Below are positions 1-12,539 of a stretch of 64,000 bases of DNA, one piece after another; position 1 is the stretch's first letter; every line of letters starts with the position of its first letter. The stretch spans positions 1 to 64,000 of the forward strand of contig LUCM01007958.1 in the NCBI GenBank assembly GCA_008360955.1, written 5' to 3'. A program made the position numbers and the translations under genes. The notes under the pieces were generated by a model, which saw only the letters and a program-made list of their open reading frames with translations, made no database searches and had not been told where the DNA came from. This DNA is from Fasciolopsis buskii (Eukaryota > Platyhelminthes > Trematoda > Plagiorchiida > Fasciolidae).

Positions 1-89
1 GGATATCGCGTAGCGAGTGTCGATCAGATGCTGAACTGCAGCGCGTTACCAGCTCCTGGGGGTCTGTGAACACCTTGAGCAGAGACTAC

Positions 90-1100
90 GTAATGCGTGC
101 TGAAGTGTCAGATAGCTAGGTACGCAGCGAGCAGGCTCCCTGCCAAACCTGTTGTTATGCTAGACTCTGGGCGGCCGGCACTTGTTGGGAAAGATGGCCA
201 AAGGTCTTGCAAGAACCGTCGGTGTACTGCTGATTACCGAAGCGTCCGACCGCATGTTTGAAGCTTCGGTTATTAGCGTATGGTGCTGCCTGTTGAGATG
301 TTGCGGTAGCGCTATTTTGGTAATAGCGTCCTTAATGGAAATAAAAGCCTCTTTCGCGAGCCTATCGAAAATGCGAACTTGCGCTTAACTCCCCGTGACA
401 GACCTGAGTGGGCGTAATTGCTTCTGCGCAATTAGAAATAAAACGCCACTGGACGTCAACTAGGCCGACAAATTGCCGTAACTGCCGGTAAGAATAAGGC
501 TCTGGGTAGTCCTGAATAGTTGTGACTTTATCTGGCAAGCTAGATATACCCGAGGATGAAAAGATATGTCCTAGAAATGTGACGCTGGGTTTCTCAAGCT
601 CACAATTTGAAGCGTTAATCGTTACCTCATGTTTGTTGAAGCAGTCGAAACAGAGGAGAGGTAAGTCGAGTATTGAACTCCACTGAGTGCTAGCTATGCA
701 TATCGTCTAGCTACGCATACGTATTCTCTAACCCGCGTGTGACCTCGCGCATAAATCTTTGGCTGGTTTGAGCTTTGCATGTGTGTGCTATGAGGCATTC
801 TCCCGAACTCAGACAGTCCAAAATATGTGGTCACCGCCGTTTTTGGTACGTCTTTTCTGCGGGGATCTGATTGTATTCTCGAACTATGTCTATGCGTTCT
901 AAAGGTCCTGCAACCGGACAGCAACGTATTGAGATGTTTATGTTGGGAATCGGATATCAATCGGGAACGGCAACTCTTTTCAGTGTCCTGAAGTCTCCAC
1001 ATAATCGTCATTCGTCATTGGCCTTGGGGTTCCTGCGAAGCGGAGAGGCCCAAGGCCTACTGAACGTTCGAATCATGCCTAGTTCCAACATGTGGTCTAA
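90..1100 (-). pseudogene. Gypsy reverse transcriptase and start of RNase H, frameshifted
   Basis: Four blocks in the correct order support this. At 793-850 (-) the stretch PKTAVTTYFGLSEF is the conserved RT block before the thumb of the palm. At 695-722 (-) the catalytic YxDD block is present, but a stop codon lies just before the DD and the reading frame has shifted relative to the previous block. At 455-652 (-) comes the block ending in FLGHIF and a QLRQFVGL motif, typical of the RT C-terminus. At 165-268 (-) the RNase H start shows QQYTDGSCK. The enzyme would copy element RNA into DNA; this copy cannot. Conservation of the blocks despite stops suggests moderately recent inactivation. Confidence 0.8.
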
Positions 1101-1174
1101 TTCCGCCTTGGCCAGTCGGAACTTGGCGGGAGCTAGGCGAGGATGCCTGCTAAATGTTGGGGGTGTTGTGGCTT

Positions 1175-1746
1175 TTATATGGTGAGTAACCTTAGCGTTG
1201 ACGGCGGGCAGTGGGCTGGTGTGCCGCAGTATGCCCGGTTAGTTGCGGAGCCGGCCCACTTTATGCTGTCTGCATTCGAGTTTAGCGAGCACTTGCGAGC
1301 GTAATTATGGGTTGGACACAGGGGCGCCACTAAGCGGCCACCGTCAGCAAACATTTGGAGGATTCCACCAGTTTTCCTGCGAGCGTCAACCTGTAGATCG
1401 AAATGCTGGAGGAACGTTAGCGCAATATCGGGCAATGGGACGAATGGGTGATGGATGCACACTCAAACGAAGTTTACATCCAACTAATCGAGGTTTGGAA
1501 CCGAAGGTCCTACGTGTGGATGTCCGTGCAGTTCGTAGCCCGCAGCTTCTCTACATGTGCAGCGATCAAATCACTCAGGTCTAGGGGGACTCCGCTAACC
1601 TCGGCACCTGTATCCACCAGGAATAGCTTGTTAGTCTTCAAGTCTTTGACGTTACGGATGCGACACTTAGTAGCTAGCCCGGTTTTCTGTGCCGGGAGCA
1701 CGAACCTGGTAGCTTGTTTCCCTGACTTTGGCCGGGAAATGTGCAA
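1175..1746 (-). pseudogene. Gypsy aspartic protease and protease-RT linker
   Basis: The minus-strand frame at 1510-1746 holds the retropepsin active-site motif LFLVDTGAEVS (DTG at about 1610), preceded by a basic gag-like tail. A second frame at 1175-1462 has TFLQHFDLQVDARRK, which matches the segment that follows the protease in flatworm gypsy elements and corresponds to the usual GADFL..F.L.VD.R pattern. The protease would process the gag-pol polyprotein. The two parts sit in different frames, so at least one frameshift separates them. No flap or second catalytic block was clear enough to name. Confidence 0.75.
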
Positions 1747-2086
1747 CTGGGGTCACACCGTTTTGCCAATGGGAAGTCAGTGATTTAATCGTCTCTTTCA
1801 GCGCGTCGTAACTACGAAGAGGTACGATTATATCCCTGAACAGAATGGTTATACCTAGAGGAAAACGGCCAGCCACCCGTCTAAAAATGGCTGGCGTCGC
1901 TAGTTGTTCTGTAGTTCTGGAACTCCAATTCAACTAATGTAAGCCAGAGTTAAGGACCAGACAGTATGAACAACGGTTATTGGAAGAGATCATCCGAACT
2001 TACTGTCGGATGTGGCGACGGTTTTCGCTCTGTAGACACGACACCGCATTTTTTAAAGCGAAAGTAGTAGCAAGAGCAAAACGTGC

Positions 2087-2726
2087 CTAAAAATGCCGGT
2101 AGACAAACTCAGCCAGTAAGAACCGGCACGTGAAAGTAATCCGGAAAAACGGGAAAAATACAGTTGTGATATTTAACGTTAAAATGGCTAACCGGGCGTC
2201 AGCCTGAAGGAATAGGGACTCACGTGACCAGGTGATCACGTCGGGCTCACGAGTTTGTAGAACCGATTGTCCTATCACGAATCGCCTACTATCTTTGCTT
2301 ATCCTAAACCTTTGTGACCACTTGTGCGCCACTCCTACTCGGCTCAGTACCACTGCAATACTGACAACCTCGACACTTGACAGGGTCGGATTCGGAAGCG
2401 GTAGCAGAGTTGAGTTTATATTTTTGACAGAGCTGACGAGCGAAAGCGTGAGTGAGTAACGGCGAAATGCGCACAGAATTTGGCGGAAACGTGCTTTGAC
2501 CAACAACATCCGGAAGAAGAAAACTATGTTTCGCTACAGGACGCAGGTAGCAGGGAGACACGTGTCTTCGGGATGCGCATTCTGCTGTAGGACTTAGAGG
2601 CAATAAGCATATTATTGTTTTTCTAGACAGGTCATTTGGCATCCTGTCATTGGAAGATTTCTGAAATAACGGCTCCGTAGCATACCTAGAAATGCTATGA
2701 AATATAAGTCTCCGTCCATTGGACAC
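2087..2726 (-). pseudogene. Gypsy gag remnant with zinc-knuckle-like region
   Basis: Two overlapping minus-strand frames (2304-2726 and 2087-2509) together look like the C-terminal part of gag. One frame ends in a CRGCQYC cysteine pair and the next continues with GVAHKWSQR, as expected for a CCHC zinc knuckle broken by a frameshift with the last cysteine lost. Nucleocapsid knuckles bind the element RNA during packaging. The strongest support is a homologous sequence at 28010-28335 on the opposite strand, which keeps the same two frames and the same GAQVV/AHKWSK block. The capsid part upstream is not recognisable. Confidence 0.6.
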
Positions 2727-2750
2727 TAAATTTTTATTACGCTGGACCGT

Positions 2751-5700
2751 GTTGCACTGGCAGTCTTACCTCTGCAATTAAAACCTACAGACTTTTCCGA
2801 TGATGCGGTCGATTTCCAGCGAAATTTGTTTAAGTCACACTTGGGATCGAATGGGAAGATAGAACGTCAGGGACCTCCTTGCCGAGGTCACACATGGGAG
2901 CTTTTATAAGGCATTCACATTCGCATTTTTCACTCCTGCTTAATGTTTGCAATCACTTCCCGCCAAACTACATCCTGGATGTGCTTGTCTCGAAACGAAT
3001 GAGATCAAGGAACCGTCTTCTCAGTAAATAGGGGCGGAAATGACGGACTGCATTAGTTGGAGTAGGCATTTATTCACGTTGATTACACACTCACAGGCGT
3101 ACTAAGCTCGGCTTGTGAAGGCAACCAAGTTCTCGACTCGTGTTTTGCACCCTTTCGCAACGTGAGGGAGGCTTTTTATCCTGTAAGAATGGTTAAAGGA
3201 AGTCTGGCAAAAAATGTTCAGTGCCAAGTCTTGCATGTTCGAGCCGCCATGATCTGTCAGAAAAATCATCTATTACACGCTAGATTTTTCATTATACCCT
3301 AACAATCGCCCGGAGAAACCGTTGTGTAATCAATGACCTCGCGAAATTGACAATGCATTTTTCATTTACCATGACAACGGATAAACGACATTTATGTGGT
3401 GACATTATTCTAATTTCCACTATTTGCTATTCTGATTCCTACTTTCGACTACCCTATCCCAAACACATAGAAACGTGCCATATTTGGCAGTTAAGCCGCA
3501 GCCAAACCGTTTTCTTCTGCCATGTCTTCCAACCTCACAGTCGGTAAATTTTCAGGAGTATGTTAGCATGCATATGTACATAACCATCTAGCATATGGTA
3601 CCCTCGTTTATATTCACCCATATTTACCCATGAAGTCAGAGGTAGATGTGTACGTAAATAATTGCATAAAACGGGCATTAACCCAGCTACCTGCGGACCG
3701 GTCAGTCACCACCCCGATGGATGACCCCTGGGAACGGACGTTTCACGTGCTTTTCCATATTTCAGACCGGTTGCTGTGCAAACCCCATTGACTGAATTGC
3801 TTCCTCTGCTTACCTGTGACGGCGGCAATTAGTCGGTGGTTGTACATTGCAGTGCTACTTCGACTGCCTATTCCTTAGCTTCACAAAGCCAAGCTTTCGT
3901 CGACTGATGCGTTAAGAATAGTGCGTACTATTCCCGATGAACTACTACATAGATAGTACATCTAACGCATTACAATTACTCACTGTCGCTTGTGGCATTG
4001 ATCAGGCCAATCATTTCGGAATCACCAAGAAATTCGTTGCCAACTTCTTCTGTCTTCTCTGCCGATGTAACTGTAGTGACAAGTGCAGCTGATCTGGTAA
4101 CCTAGGTGTGGGGCAGAATGTGACATCCGACTAGACCCAACATGATTCATAATGGTCCTTCGGGTGGTTAGCAAGAGGTGACGTTTTGCGGCCGGGAGTG
4201 TACGATTTATGGGTGAACTGACTTTGTCAGGCACATCGCTGAGGATGTGGTCGCCCCTGAATTCCAATCTCAAGTACACGCGTTTACTTTATAGGTCGGA
4301 TTATACTTCGGATTTCGTCGACTATGGATGTAAAGGAATTTTGCTAGGCAACCATCACGAATGCGCGCCTGTATAAAATCCGTATAAATCTTGCGAAATG
4401 CAAGTAAAATCCACCCCACATGGCGTTTCAATCTACGGAGATTCGCAATGGCCCCATTCGTTCGGCGGAGCAGACACAAGTCTTCAAAATGGATGTCAGA
4501 ACTTTGCTCTGGATGGTCGCCCAAACTAGTGCCAAAAAGCACTGTCCTGGTGTTTATTTGCGAAGCAACTGATGACTACCAAACACAAGCGACCACAATT
4601 CACTTTTTGAACTTTTGTTACTAATCACGGACCGGAAGATTTTGGCCTTCACATAAGTAATGCCGAATGCATTGCGTGGCCCAGCGATCTGTATGCGAAA
4701 ACTATCAACACGACTTTGAGGTTGCCAAGGGGATGACATTACCTGTTTGCTGTAGCGAATATAATCCCTGCACGCGTTAAGTGCAGCTTACAAGTGAACA
4801 CTACAACTTACAGACTGTGTTACGCAAGAGGCACCCGGATTTTCGAATATCATTCAGTAGCCAACTATTTCTTACCAATTGTAGGTGGAACTCCATGTAA
4901 ACTGCCAAGGGACTGATTGCAACCGATCTTCTTTTTGGTAGACTGAATGACTTGAGGTTTTGACGCGCTTCACACAATCTCGCTAACGGCGCCCAAAATT
5001 TTCTTTTCTATTCATGACCTTATCTGTTCTTTTGTACGTATGCCGGTACTATTCGCTTTGTTGCTACTCATGGTCACTAATAATTTTTGCCACTCATCGT
5101 GCGATTCCGACTGTGATATTTTCACCACTAATATATATCTTCGGTTTTGCCAAGAAGCCTGTTGAGTGCCCGATTATGAATTACAGTGAAAGCGACAGGG
5201 TGAGATGTTTATTTTGATTGCAGAAGACGGGGTAAGTTCGAAAGAGGAGACAATACTGAGAATGATAAGGGCAACAAATCCGAATTTAAATGGATGGTGA
5301 AAGTGAGCTTTCACTCTCACTGGTAGCTTAGCTTTTATTGGAATATTTGGGAGTCCAGTTGTTTTAGGGACTAAAGTATAAATTACATTGTTTCAAAAGT
5401 GCTGCATATGGGTCAGGTAACGTAGATAAATAGGAAACGAATGTTTAAAGGAAATTTGAAGATCAAATCTATCAATAAAGCTTAAGCGGAGCAAACGGCG
5501 GGAAGGCGTGTGGGATCCCAAGGTTTTTGTTTGGACTAGAGGGGCGGTTACTTTTATGCGAAAGGAAGAAAAATAGCAAAACGCCATAAGTGTTCTTATT
5601 CTTGGAGTTGTTTGGCCTGGTTCACGTGAACTGAAGCGAAAGCTCACAAGGGTCAAGTTTGCAAGATGCGTATGAGTAATCGGAATCCTCAGGAAGCCCA

Positions 5701-6870
5701 GAGTTCACCGCTTGCAGAGGGGGAAACCGGTTGAATGACTGATTAGGATTTGACATTGTGAAGGATTGTTCCAAACCGAGGACAAATTTAACAGCATGGG
5801 GGTGTGTAGTGAAGGCAAATTTGGCCGGGTTACTTATGAACATGTACTGCTAGCTTTACGTGGTTTTGTGCTAGCTGACCTAACCAACAACAGTATCAGC
5901 TAACGGAGTCAAAGTATGCGCAAAGACGTTATACAAAAGGGATCGCATACGGCCGTTGTGGAAAAAGAGCATTGATTCGTACTGTAACGATTACTGCAGA
6001 TGTATTTGATTTGGCGGCTGTATGGCGCTTGGGATGCGGGTTGCCTCTAAATGACGCTGCGCGAACGCCGGGGTAAGGCAGGGGGATCGACGAGATCTTC
6101 TTAGGTTTCCCCTTTAATATATCGTCACTGATACTTTGATGGTACAATTTTAATGGGCGCAGCAGAATGTGCCATAGAGATCAAACAAGTCTAGAAAATA
6201 GCAATACTCGTGACATTCATGCCCAAAAGGAAAGATTGAAAGAAACCCTCGGTGCAAGGCCTGAATGAATCGGAAAACCCGGGGAAAGAAGCTAGGCATC
6301 GCACAAGGCTTGCAACGACCAAAGCACGTTGTTCATATCGTTTCCTGCCGGTTGATGGATCCCATGAGGTGCAATGTGTCACCTTGTGATAAAAGCTACT
6401 AATATAATACAATATAATATAATGTATATTTCTCGATTTGCGAGATGCATGCGCAAGGCAAGATCAATTTTTTACATAGATGGATGCAGCAGGAATACGC
6501 ATGTGATCGAAGAGACGGGGGTGAAAGCGACCTCTAGTGATTTGGAGCTTGTTTGATTTTGTATATCTCGACATATGAGAGTTGCGCAGATAGAATCAAA
6601 ATTATGCAGGAGGACAATAGACATTGGAAGATGAAAAAACCCCATACATGCATGTGGTTTCGCCCTAGTCATAGCATGTGATTTTCCGGCAAGGAGGGCT
6701 TAGTGCTAGAAATGGTTAGCAAGATTTTCTGTGGTTGATTCCAGTCTATCACTGCGAGTTATATTGTTTGATGCACTAAAGGTGCGTATGCGGGAAAATA
6801 TGGACTGGAGGGCAAATGGTGTCGCGCCTGTTGGGCCGGGGTACTCCCGATAGTCAAGAGAGTCGTATGG
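2751..6870. other. Stretch without recognisable genes
   Basis: Only short, unrelated open frames are present and none carries a domain I recognise. There is a short imperfect AATAT-type run at about 6400-6430. From about 5200 onward the + strand becomes visibly richer in G than C. The stretch may hold repeats too diverged to identify by eye. Confidence 0.5.
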
Positions 6871-7112
6871 TTAAATTAATAAAATATATATTAGAATTAT
6901 TACTATATATTATATAATTAAAACATTATAAATCTATTATATATATAGTATCAATAAAGTTATAATATATTAAAAAATAATTAAGTAAATTTTCCCAGAA
7001 TTTCTAAAAATAAATCTAATAATTATAAATATCATTAAAAATATAGATTATATAAATATAAATAATTAAATAAAAAAAAATAAATAATATAATTAAATTA
7101 TAATAATTAGGG
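6871..7112. repeat. Extremely AT-rich island (about 240 bp)
   Basis: From just after the G-containing sequence that ends near 6870 to the GGGTGGAG at 7111, the sequence is almost entirely A and T. It mixes TATA, AATTA and AAATA words without a fixed repeat unit, and only a handful of G or C bases interrupt it. Flanks on both sides have ordinary composition, so the edges are sharp. It could be low-complexity DNA, an expanded A+T microsatellite or an easily unwound element. No coding frame crosses it. Confidence 0.85.
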
Positions 7113-7130
7113 TGGAGATGAGTATCCATT

Positions 7131-7179
7131 ATGGATGCGATAACGGAATGGAGATGAAGCGAAAACTAGGACTGGATAT
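7131..7179 (+). repeat. Dispersed direct repeat, copy 1
   Basis: About 49 bp beginning ATGGATGCGATAACGG and ending GGACTGGATAT. It matches 9192-9238 in the same orientation, with scattered substitutions and a small length difference. The pair is about 2 kb apart and is not a simple tandem. Its origin is unknown; it lies immediately right of the AT-rich island. Confidence 0.5.
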
Positions 7180-7725
7180 CAAAAGGCAGTATAAAACTCA
7201 AACATTCAGAAGGCAAAGACAACGATTAAGCAAGGAGAGGGCGACAATGGAATGGGTATTGTGCGATCGGTAAATACTAATAACTGAAGGTTTGTTTCGA
7301 GGAAATTTGCGTAAAATTGAGCTTGGTCTAGAGATGAACGTGGCGTTGGAGAAGAAGGAGAACCGGAGTCAAATGGGTCAATCTCTGGTGGACTTGTGTG
7401 AAGAAATCGTCTTTCCAGGATCGGATTTATCGCAGAGCCTTGGGATTGGTTTTATCCAAACACGGACTATGAAGGCTGGAAGAGAGCAAAAAAGACAGGA
7501 CGGCGGTCCTAGCTAGCTGCCAGCTGCAAATTCAAGAAGCGATAATTTCAGGCAGCTTCCGAGAAAGAGTTTACTAGGCGCATAGATACAGATATCACAA
7601 ATAGTACGGTACGAATATGAGAATCTGGATTTTCTTTTTATGGACATAATATAATACATATATATATAAACCGTCTTTTAAATAAATGGGCTGGCTATGT
7701 CTAGTGTGTGGATCGCCTGACGCTA

Positions 7726-7786
7726 TGAGTAAACAGAATGAACGGATTCTGTAGGATGTCACACTGTGAGTAAGGAGAATGAGCGG
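7726..7786 (+). repeat. Short direct repeat (20 bp unit twice, 41 bp apart)
   Basis: TGAGTAAACAGAATGAACGG at 7726-7745 recurs as TGAGTAAGGAGAATGAGCGG at 7767-7786, 17 of 20 positions identical by hand count. No further units were seen. It may be a remnant of a tandem duplication. Confidence 0.6.
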
Positions 7787-9191
7787 TATTATAAATAGGA
7801 GGACAGGAGTAATTGCTGCTGATCTAAATAATGATCGAACTACAAGATGGATGCACTAAGGATATTGACTCAATTCCACTTGTAAACAGGAGTTATATGT
7901 CCTCTAGGGGCGTGCATTTCGAACAAGAACTGGTTCAGGAGCCAGTGGGTATGGTTGATGTAAGCGGTCACTATGGGAGAGAGATACACATAAGGATCTA
8001 TATTCCGGCGATAGTTAAGTCTGAATTGGCAAAATGGATAGATATCGATGAGGATGAATAAAGAGAGAATAAGACATTTGCTTATTTCATCTGAAGGGAT
8101 CATTGAGTTCGTCCGAACGTGATTTCTGCAGGCCATCATTTGCATGAAAGAGGTTCAATGAAAAGTAAGGGTGCGTTGATAGGAATGGTTTCTTTTTTCT
8201 TTTTTTTTAGAATACAGTTTGCAGGTTATGGTTGCCCACACAGTGTTGGCGAACGGTGTTGGGCATTAGTAAGGTGAGTGGGTGGGAGAGGGCTATGGAT
8301 GAGCTATCCATAGCGAAGTCAGAACGATAAGGTTAGTGGATAGGAAGTCGACTATTTAGGATAGGTAACCAATTTTCAGGCAGGAATACGGGCGAGTTAG
8401 AATCTGCGTGAATGCACGTAACTAAGTAGATGTGCTGGTGTGAGAGATCTGTTTGCAGATGGATGGAAACCAGAGTCGAATTCCTAATGACTTGAGTAGG
8501 GAGAATTTACATTTCCTTTCCGCAATCGAAGGAAAAGGTGACATTATCGCGATTAAAGAAGCCAATCAGTTTTCCATTAACTGATGACTCAGTGAGTTAT
8601 GGGTGGTATAAGATTGATGAGATACCGGTAAGTAATACTTTACTTAAATTCGTATTTTAATGCAATAGATAACGGTGAAAGAGATGCGCAAGCTGATGGG
8701 GGATTTATTCATATTTGACGGATAGTCTAACAATGAAGAAGTTGGCTCTAAACGGAAATAAGGGAGATTTATAATAGGATAGCCTTTGGAGGGAGTACGG
8801 CAGTGGTTTCCTACCGAGGTGAGAGCGCATCTGTCTTTGTGATATATTTGTTAAATGGAATACCAGGTTTTAGGGGGTATATGCGTCGGAGCACAAAGGA
8901 TATAATTTCACAATCACAGCGTCACTGTAAAATTTAGGCTCGTAGAGTAGCCAATTAACTGCTTGGTAATGACGCTGGACGTTTTCACATCGCATCTGTC
9001 GCACTGCCTCATGTTAGAGCAGACTAGAGAGAAATACTTCTAGACGGTCTGCCGCGGGTCTAAAGAGGTGTTAGTTTTGCTTTCGTTAACTTCAGAGTTC
9101 GGCGCATAAATTTGGCTGGGAAGAAATGGTGGTGTTGTAGTGGCCGGGTTTATCAGAACAAGAGGGGTAAATGGTAAAGGTGAAGATCAAT

Positions 9192-9238
9192 ATGGATGTA
9201 GTAGCGGGATGGAGAAGAGTCGAAATCACACTGGATAT
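9192..9238 (+). repeat. Dispersed direct repeat, copy 2
   Basis: The partner of 7131-7179: it shares ATGGATG, GGGATGGAGA/GGAATGGAGA, CGAAA and the end ACTGGATAT. The surrounding bases do not extend the match clearly. Confidence 0.5.
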
Positions 9239-11537
9239 TATATGAGGTGGATAGCTAATGGTAATCACGACTTCATAGTCAAAATAATGCTTAAATGAAA
9301 CAGCAGGGAAACCTTCAGTTTTCATGCAGATAATTTGAAGGGACGAAAATAATATATGAGAATTGTAGACTGAACATGGAACTTACAAAAATGTTCACTG
9401 GATTTTTGCGGATGGGAGCAGATTGTGATGTGTGGCGGGAAGTAAGCGGGTATGTGTAAGATTTACAATCAATCCTTAAGTACATTCGCCATGAACGACC
9501 TGTGTTCCTTGTTTGATGTTGGAGATTGGTGTTCTGTGGTGGTACGGGTTTTTAAGTTGGGGTTCGCTCGGCAATTTCAGATGGTGACTAGTAGTGTTTG
9601 ACAATCGTTGATGGCATCTGGGATGAGGCACGGGGGGGTCATTGCGTGGACTTGGCCTTGTCTGGGTCGCGCGCCAAGTACTGGATAGCAGGAAGCAATT
9701 CCTAAAGGGGATAAGACATATCAAGCGCAAAGGGATGGAGTGGAGATTTGGCGGTAGGTTGCGTTGCCTTGCAGTCGTTGGCGGCATGGAGAAAGCGCGG
9801 GAGACGGACAGTCTGGAATTTGTTCCAAGCTGGTTTTGAGTGAGTAACAAAAATGGGAAAGTATAAAGTCAGTTTCTTACCAAGATTTACAGGGACCAGA
9901 CAATGTATGAACGACGCAGGGGGAGTTTTCGTTGAAGGGAAGTGTGCAAAACATGGCTGCTCTCACAACTATAGACCATATGGCTCAGTGAGACTTATGC
10001 TTTAGGGTCCTTATTTGAAGCGCGTTCCTAATCATCTTCCGACATCTTAGCAGATGCAGATTCCAGTGGTCCGATAGAAGGCCAGCGCAAATGTAGGAAA
10101 TAAGTCATATTTGTTCTGTTGTGGACTGTTTGGTTACCGGGCTGGTGTATCATGCTACCAGGGCGTCATTGTAAGATGGTCTTGAATTACCGCCGATGTT
10201 TACTACTTCTAATCCTGGCAAAAAGCATAACTGAATGGATGCGATTGGCAGTGTGGGCTTGGGTGCAGGCAAGGGAATTTGTTATGAGAACCGTACAAGA
10301 AAGAGGATGAGACCATAGGATATTTTGATCCGTAATTTATGTGTGTTGAACGGACGGATAGCACTTGTACCATCATAGTATTTTAAAGGTAAGCTTGCAT
10401 GAGCTAATTAAGACAGATGAGCGTTTTGTAGCCGTCAGCATACGTACAGGTGTGCAGTTGGGGGAATAGCGGCATGTTAAAATATAGACGTGGTGGGTGG
10501 TGAAGCTATGTTGGAATTAGTCGATGACTACATACCGAACGGTCCAGCAAAGTAGTCAAACGTTTATTTACTGAACAAGGGCGGTGTGGGGTTTCCCATT
10601 TTTGCAGGGTTGGTCTGGGCTGATGGCATACATATCCTTGTAGAAGGTGGCCCATTCCTTCGCAGCCTCAGTGTGCTTTGGTTAATAGGGTCAACCTGCT
10701 CCAGCAGAGACTTTTTCTCTTTTTTTCCAACAGAGGAAAGATTGAATCCCTATAAGTACTTTCCATAGTTCCTCCGCCTAACCTTAATTTTCCGCGTTGG
10801 TTTTTCACAACTGCTGGGGGTGGTCTGTTTTCCCCACGTTCGGAGATGCCGAAGCAAACCTGTCGCAGTCATTGGGGTCTTCGCACGGACTAAAGAAATA
10901 AAAGTGGGGATAAGCAAGCACACGGAGGATGGTGGCTTATGCCGTAAAATACAGACCTGTATGTAGGGCTCCGTCATCGTCAACGCTGTCTTACTTCCAT
11001 TAACGAGTGCTGCTTGGAACTTACTAATGTGGACTTGTGCGTCGCATAAGCGAATCGCATCGTTTGTGTGACGTGGATAGATTTTCCTTTTTTATTAATG
11101 AAACTAGGCTGGGTACTTAAGGAAAAGGAGTCTACCTGGTTCGCGTTGGCAGGTTACTGGGAAGCAATATGAGTAGGTAGGAAGAGCAAGAGGAACCTCG
11201 AATATGTTCTCTGATGAAATGTCTACGAGGAGAGAAACTAGTTCCGACAACATCCAGCATAAAGACAGGATCTTTTATGTTGGCAGGGTAAATCAGGGGC
11301 AGAGAAAACTATGCGGAAAGGAATCAGAGGTGAGAAGACCGATAAAAGGTAGGTTAACCGCGGTTATAGTTGTCATAGGATCCAGCATCCTTCTGCTACC
11401 ACGGACCTTAATGTTATTTGGTGTTGTTGGCCGAGATCCAGGTATTGAAGACTCTCCTGTAGTAACTGTTATAAGCCTAACCAAACTTCGTACGCCCGAG
11501 TCTCTGAGAGATAAGGGTCGTATATGCGAATAATGGT

Positions 11538-11816
11538 CTAAACAGTCAGTAGTTTCCAGATTTCGTTTATGAACGCGGTGTTAGACTGATGGGGCAATGA
11601 ATTCCACAAGGAACAATATCTCACAATAGAATGGTCCGACCTAGGGTTGGCTAATAATAAAAAACCTATGTGATATGATGACCAGGCTAGTACTGAGAAG
11701 TGTAAGAGTGAACGGGAAAGCGTGGAAGACATACCCATGGTATTTGCACGTATGCCATTTGGGAAGCGTTGGGCATAATTGTGGGCCAAGGGTAGGTCCC
11801 CCCTTAAAATGGTCAC
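11538..11816 (-). mobile_element. 3' terminal fragment of a LINE (family B)
   Basis: A 92-codon minus-strand frame ends with RYCSLWNSLPHQSNTAFINE followed by IWKLLTV. The LWNSLP motif and the following short helix are the typical C-terminus of many non-LTR reverse transcriptase ORFs (usual form: VVNLWNSLPxxVVxAxSxxxFK). The upstream RT core is not present next to it. It sits just downstream, on the same strand, of LINE family A at 12010-14900. Its sequence differs from that element's own C-terminus, so it is a separate insertion or an older family rather than a duplicate. Confidence 0.6.
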
Positions 11817-12009
11817 GACAATTTCATTTACCCAGAGATCAGTGGGGGTTAATCTTTGGTGTTGTCCGTATTACGCTAGTATACTAGGTTCTCTTGCGCC
11901 TTCAGATGGAGTGTTATGGAACACAAGATGGCGGAATGTGTATTTATAAATTCATCGCTGACTCAAAGGCACGCTCTTCTGAGATAGGAGTGTTGGTCAG
12001 TTGAAGGAA

Positions 12010-12517
12010 TCAGGGGATACTTAGGTAATTATTTAGGGCAGCCTCAAAACTGGATTGGTTCCGTATGCATGGAATGCTAATTGGAAGTTTGTTCCAAAGC
12101 CTGGCATAAACAGCAAGAACGAAATGCGACCTTAAAGAAGATTTGGCGATTTCTGTATGGATGGTTAGAGACCTGTGACGGAGAGGGTAGGGGCCGGCAG
12201 GGAATATAGGTGAGTCGGTGGAGAGGGAACGCCTACTCGCCAGGTTATGCAGAAAAGCCAGGTTGATTTCCAGTCGCCGTAGCCAGTGGTTTAAGTTTGA
12301 GGACCAAACAGTGTTCCTTGTAATTTAGATTCGTTAACCAACCTATCACTTGCTTAGTGAAGCGTCTCTGAATACTTTCAGTGGTGATCCTATTTGACAT
12401 TTGCAATCGTTCCTGGGGCACACGACGAAACATTATGGTCATGTCAAGGAAGAATATTTTGATGGCCTTTTTCTTTTCGATATTTAGGGTGACCAGGTTA
12501 AAATAAGAAACTAGCAT
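12010..12517 (-). pseudogene. LINE family A, RT C-terminal part
   Basis: The frame beginning at 12517 (-) contains ESIQRRFTKQVIG and NLNYKEH, the usual post-palm segment of LINE ORF2 (xxVQRRFTKxIxG..xLSYEERL). A frameshift near 12300 leads into a second frame running to the stop at 12010. That frame includes RRLEINLAFLHNLASRRS, SSLRSHFVLAVYARLWNKLP and the final NNYLSIP. About 100 codons of this last frame are uninterrupted, so decay here is modest. The segment supports template binding in active elements; this copy has no catalytic palm. A diverged copy of the same 3' end lies at 17765-18010. Confidence 0.82.
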
Positions 12518-12539
12518 ACGGTACAGAATTCGTGCTTAA

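Larger units (their letters stand above)
1..2750 (-). mobile_element. Decayed Ty3/gypsy LTR retrotransposon (gag-pol), truncated at the left edge
   Basis: Reading the minus strand from about 2750 towards 1 gives, in order, a gag zinc-knuckle region, an aspartic protease with the DTGAEVS active-site motif, a protease-RT linker, a reverse transcriptase and the start of an RNase H. This is the normal Ty3/gypsy order, and the motifs resemble the CsRn1-type elements of trematodes. The frame changes several times and stop codons interrupt pol, so it is not functional. Integrase and the 3' LTR would lie left of the window. I could not recognise a 5' LTR near 2750, so the right boundary is only where recognisable gag ends. 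Confidence 0.8.
7113..11537. other. G-rich, C-poor stretch without recognisable genes
   Basis: The + strand has many more G than C across this stretch, with frequent GGATGG, GGTTGG and GAGGG words. Open frames such as those at 9476-9850 (-) and 11204-11533 (+) show no domain I recognise. Two internal direct repeats are listed separately. Given the skew and the minus-strand LINE that follows, part of this may be older minus-strand LINE sequence, but I could not align it. Confidence 0.45.

Noticed and set aside
9476..9850. 124-codon minus-strand frame in the G-rich block
   Set aside because: Pro/Thr/His-rich composition is explained by the C-rich minus strand; no motif or second exon supports a protein.
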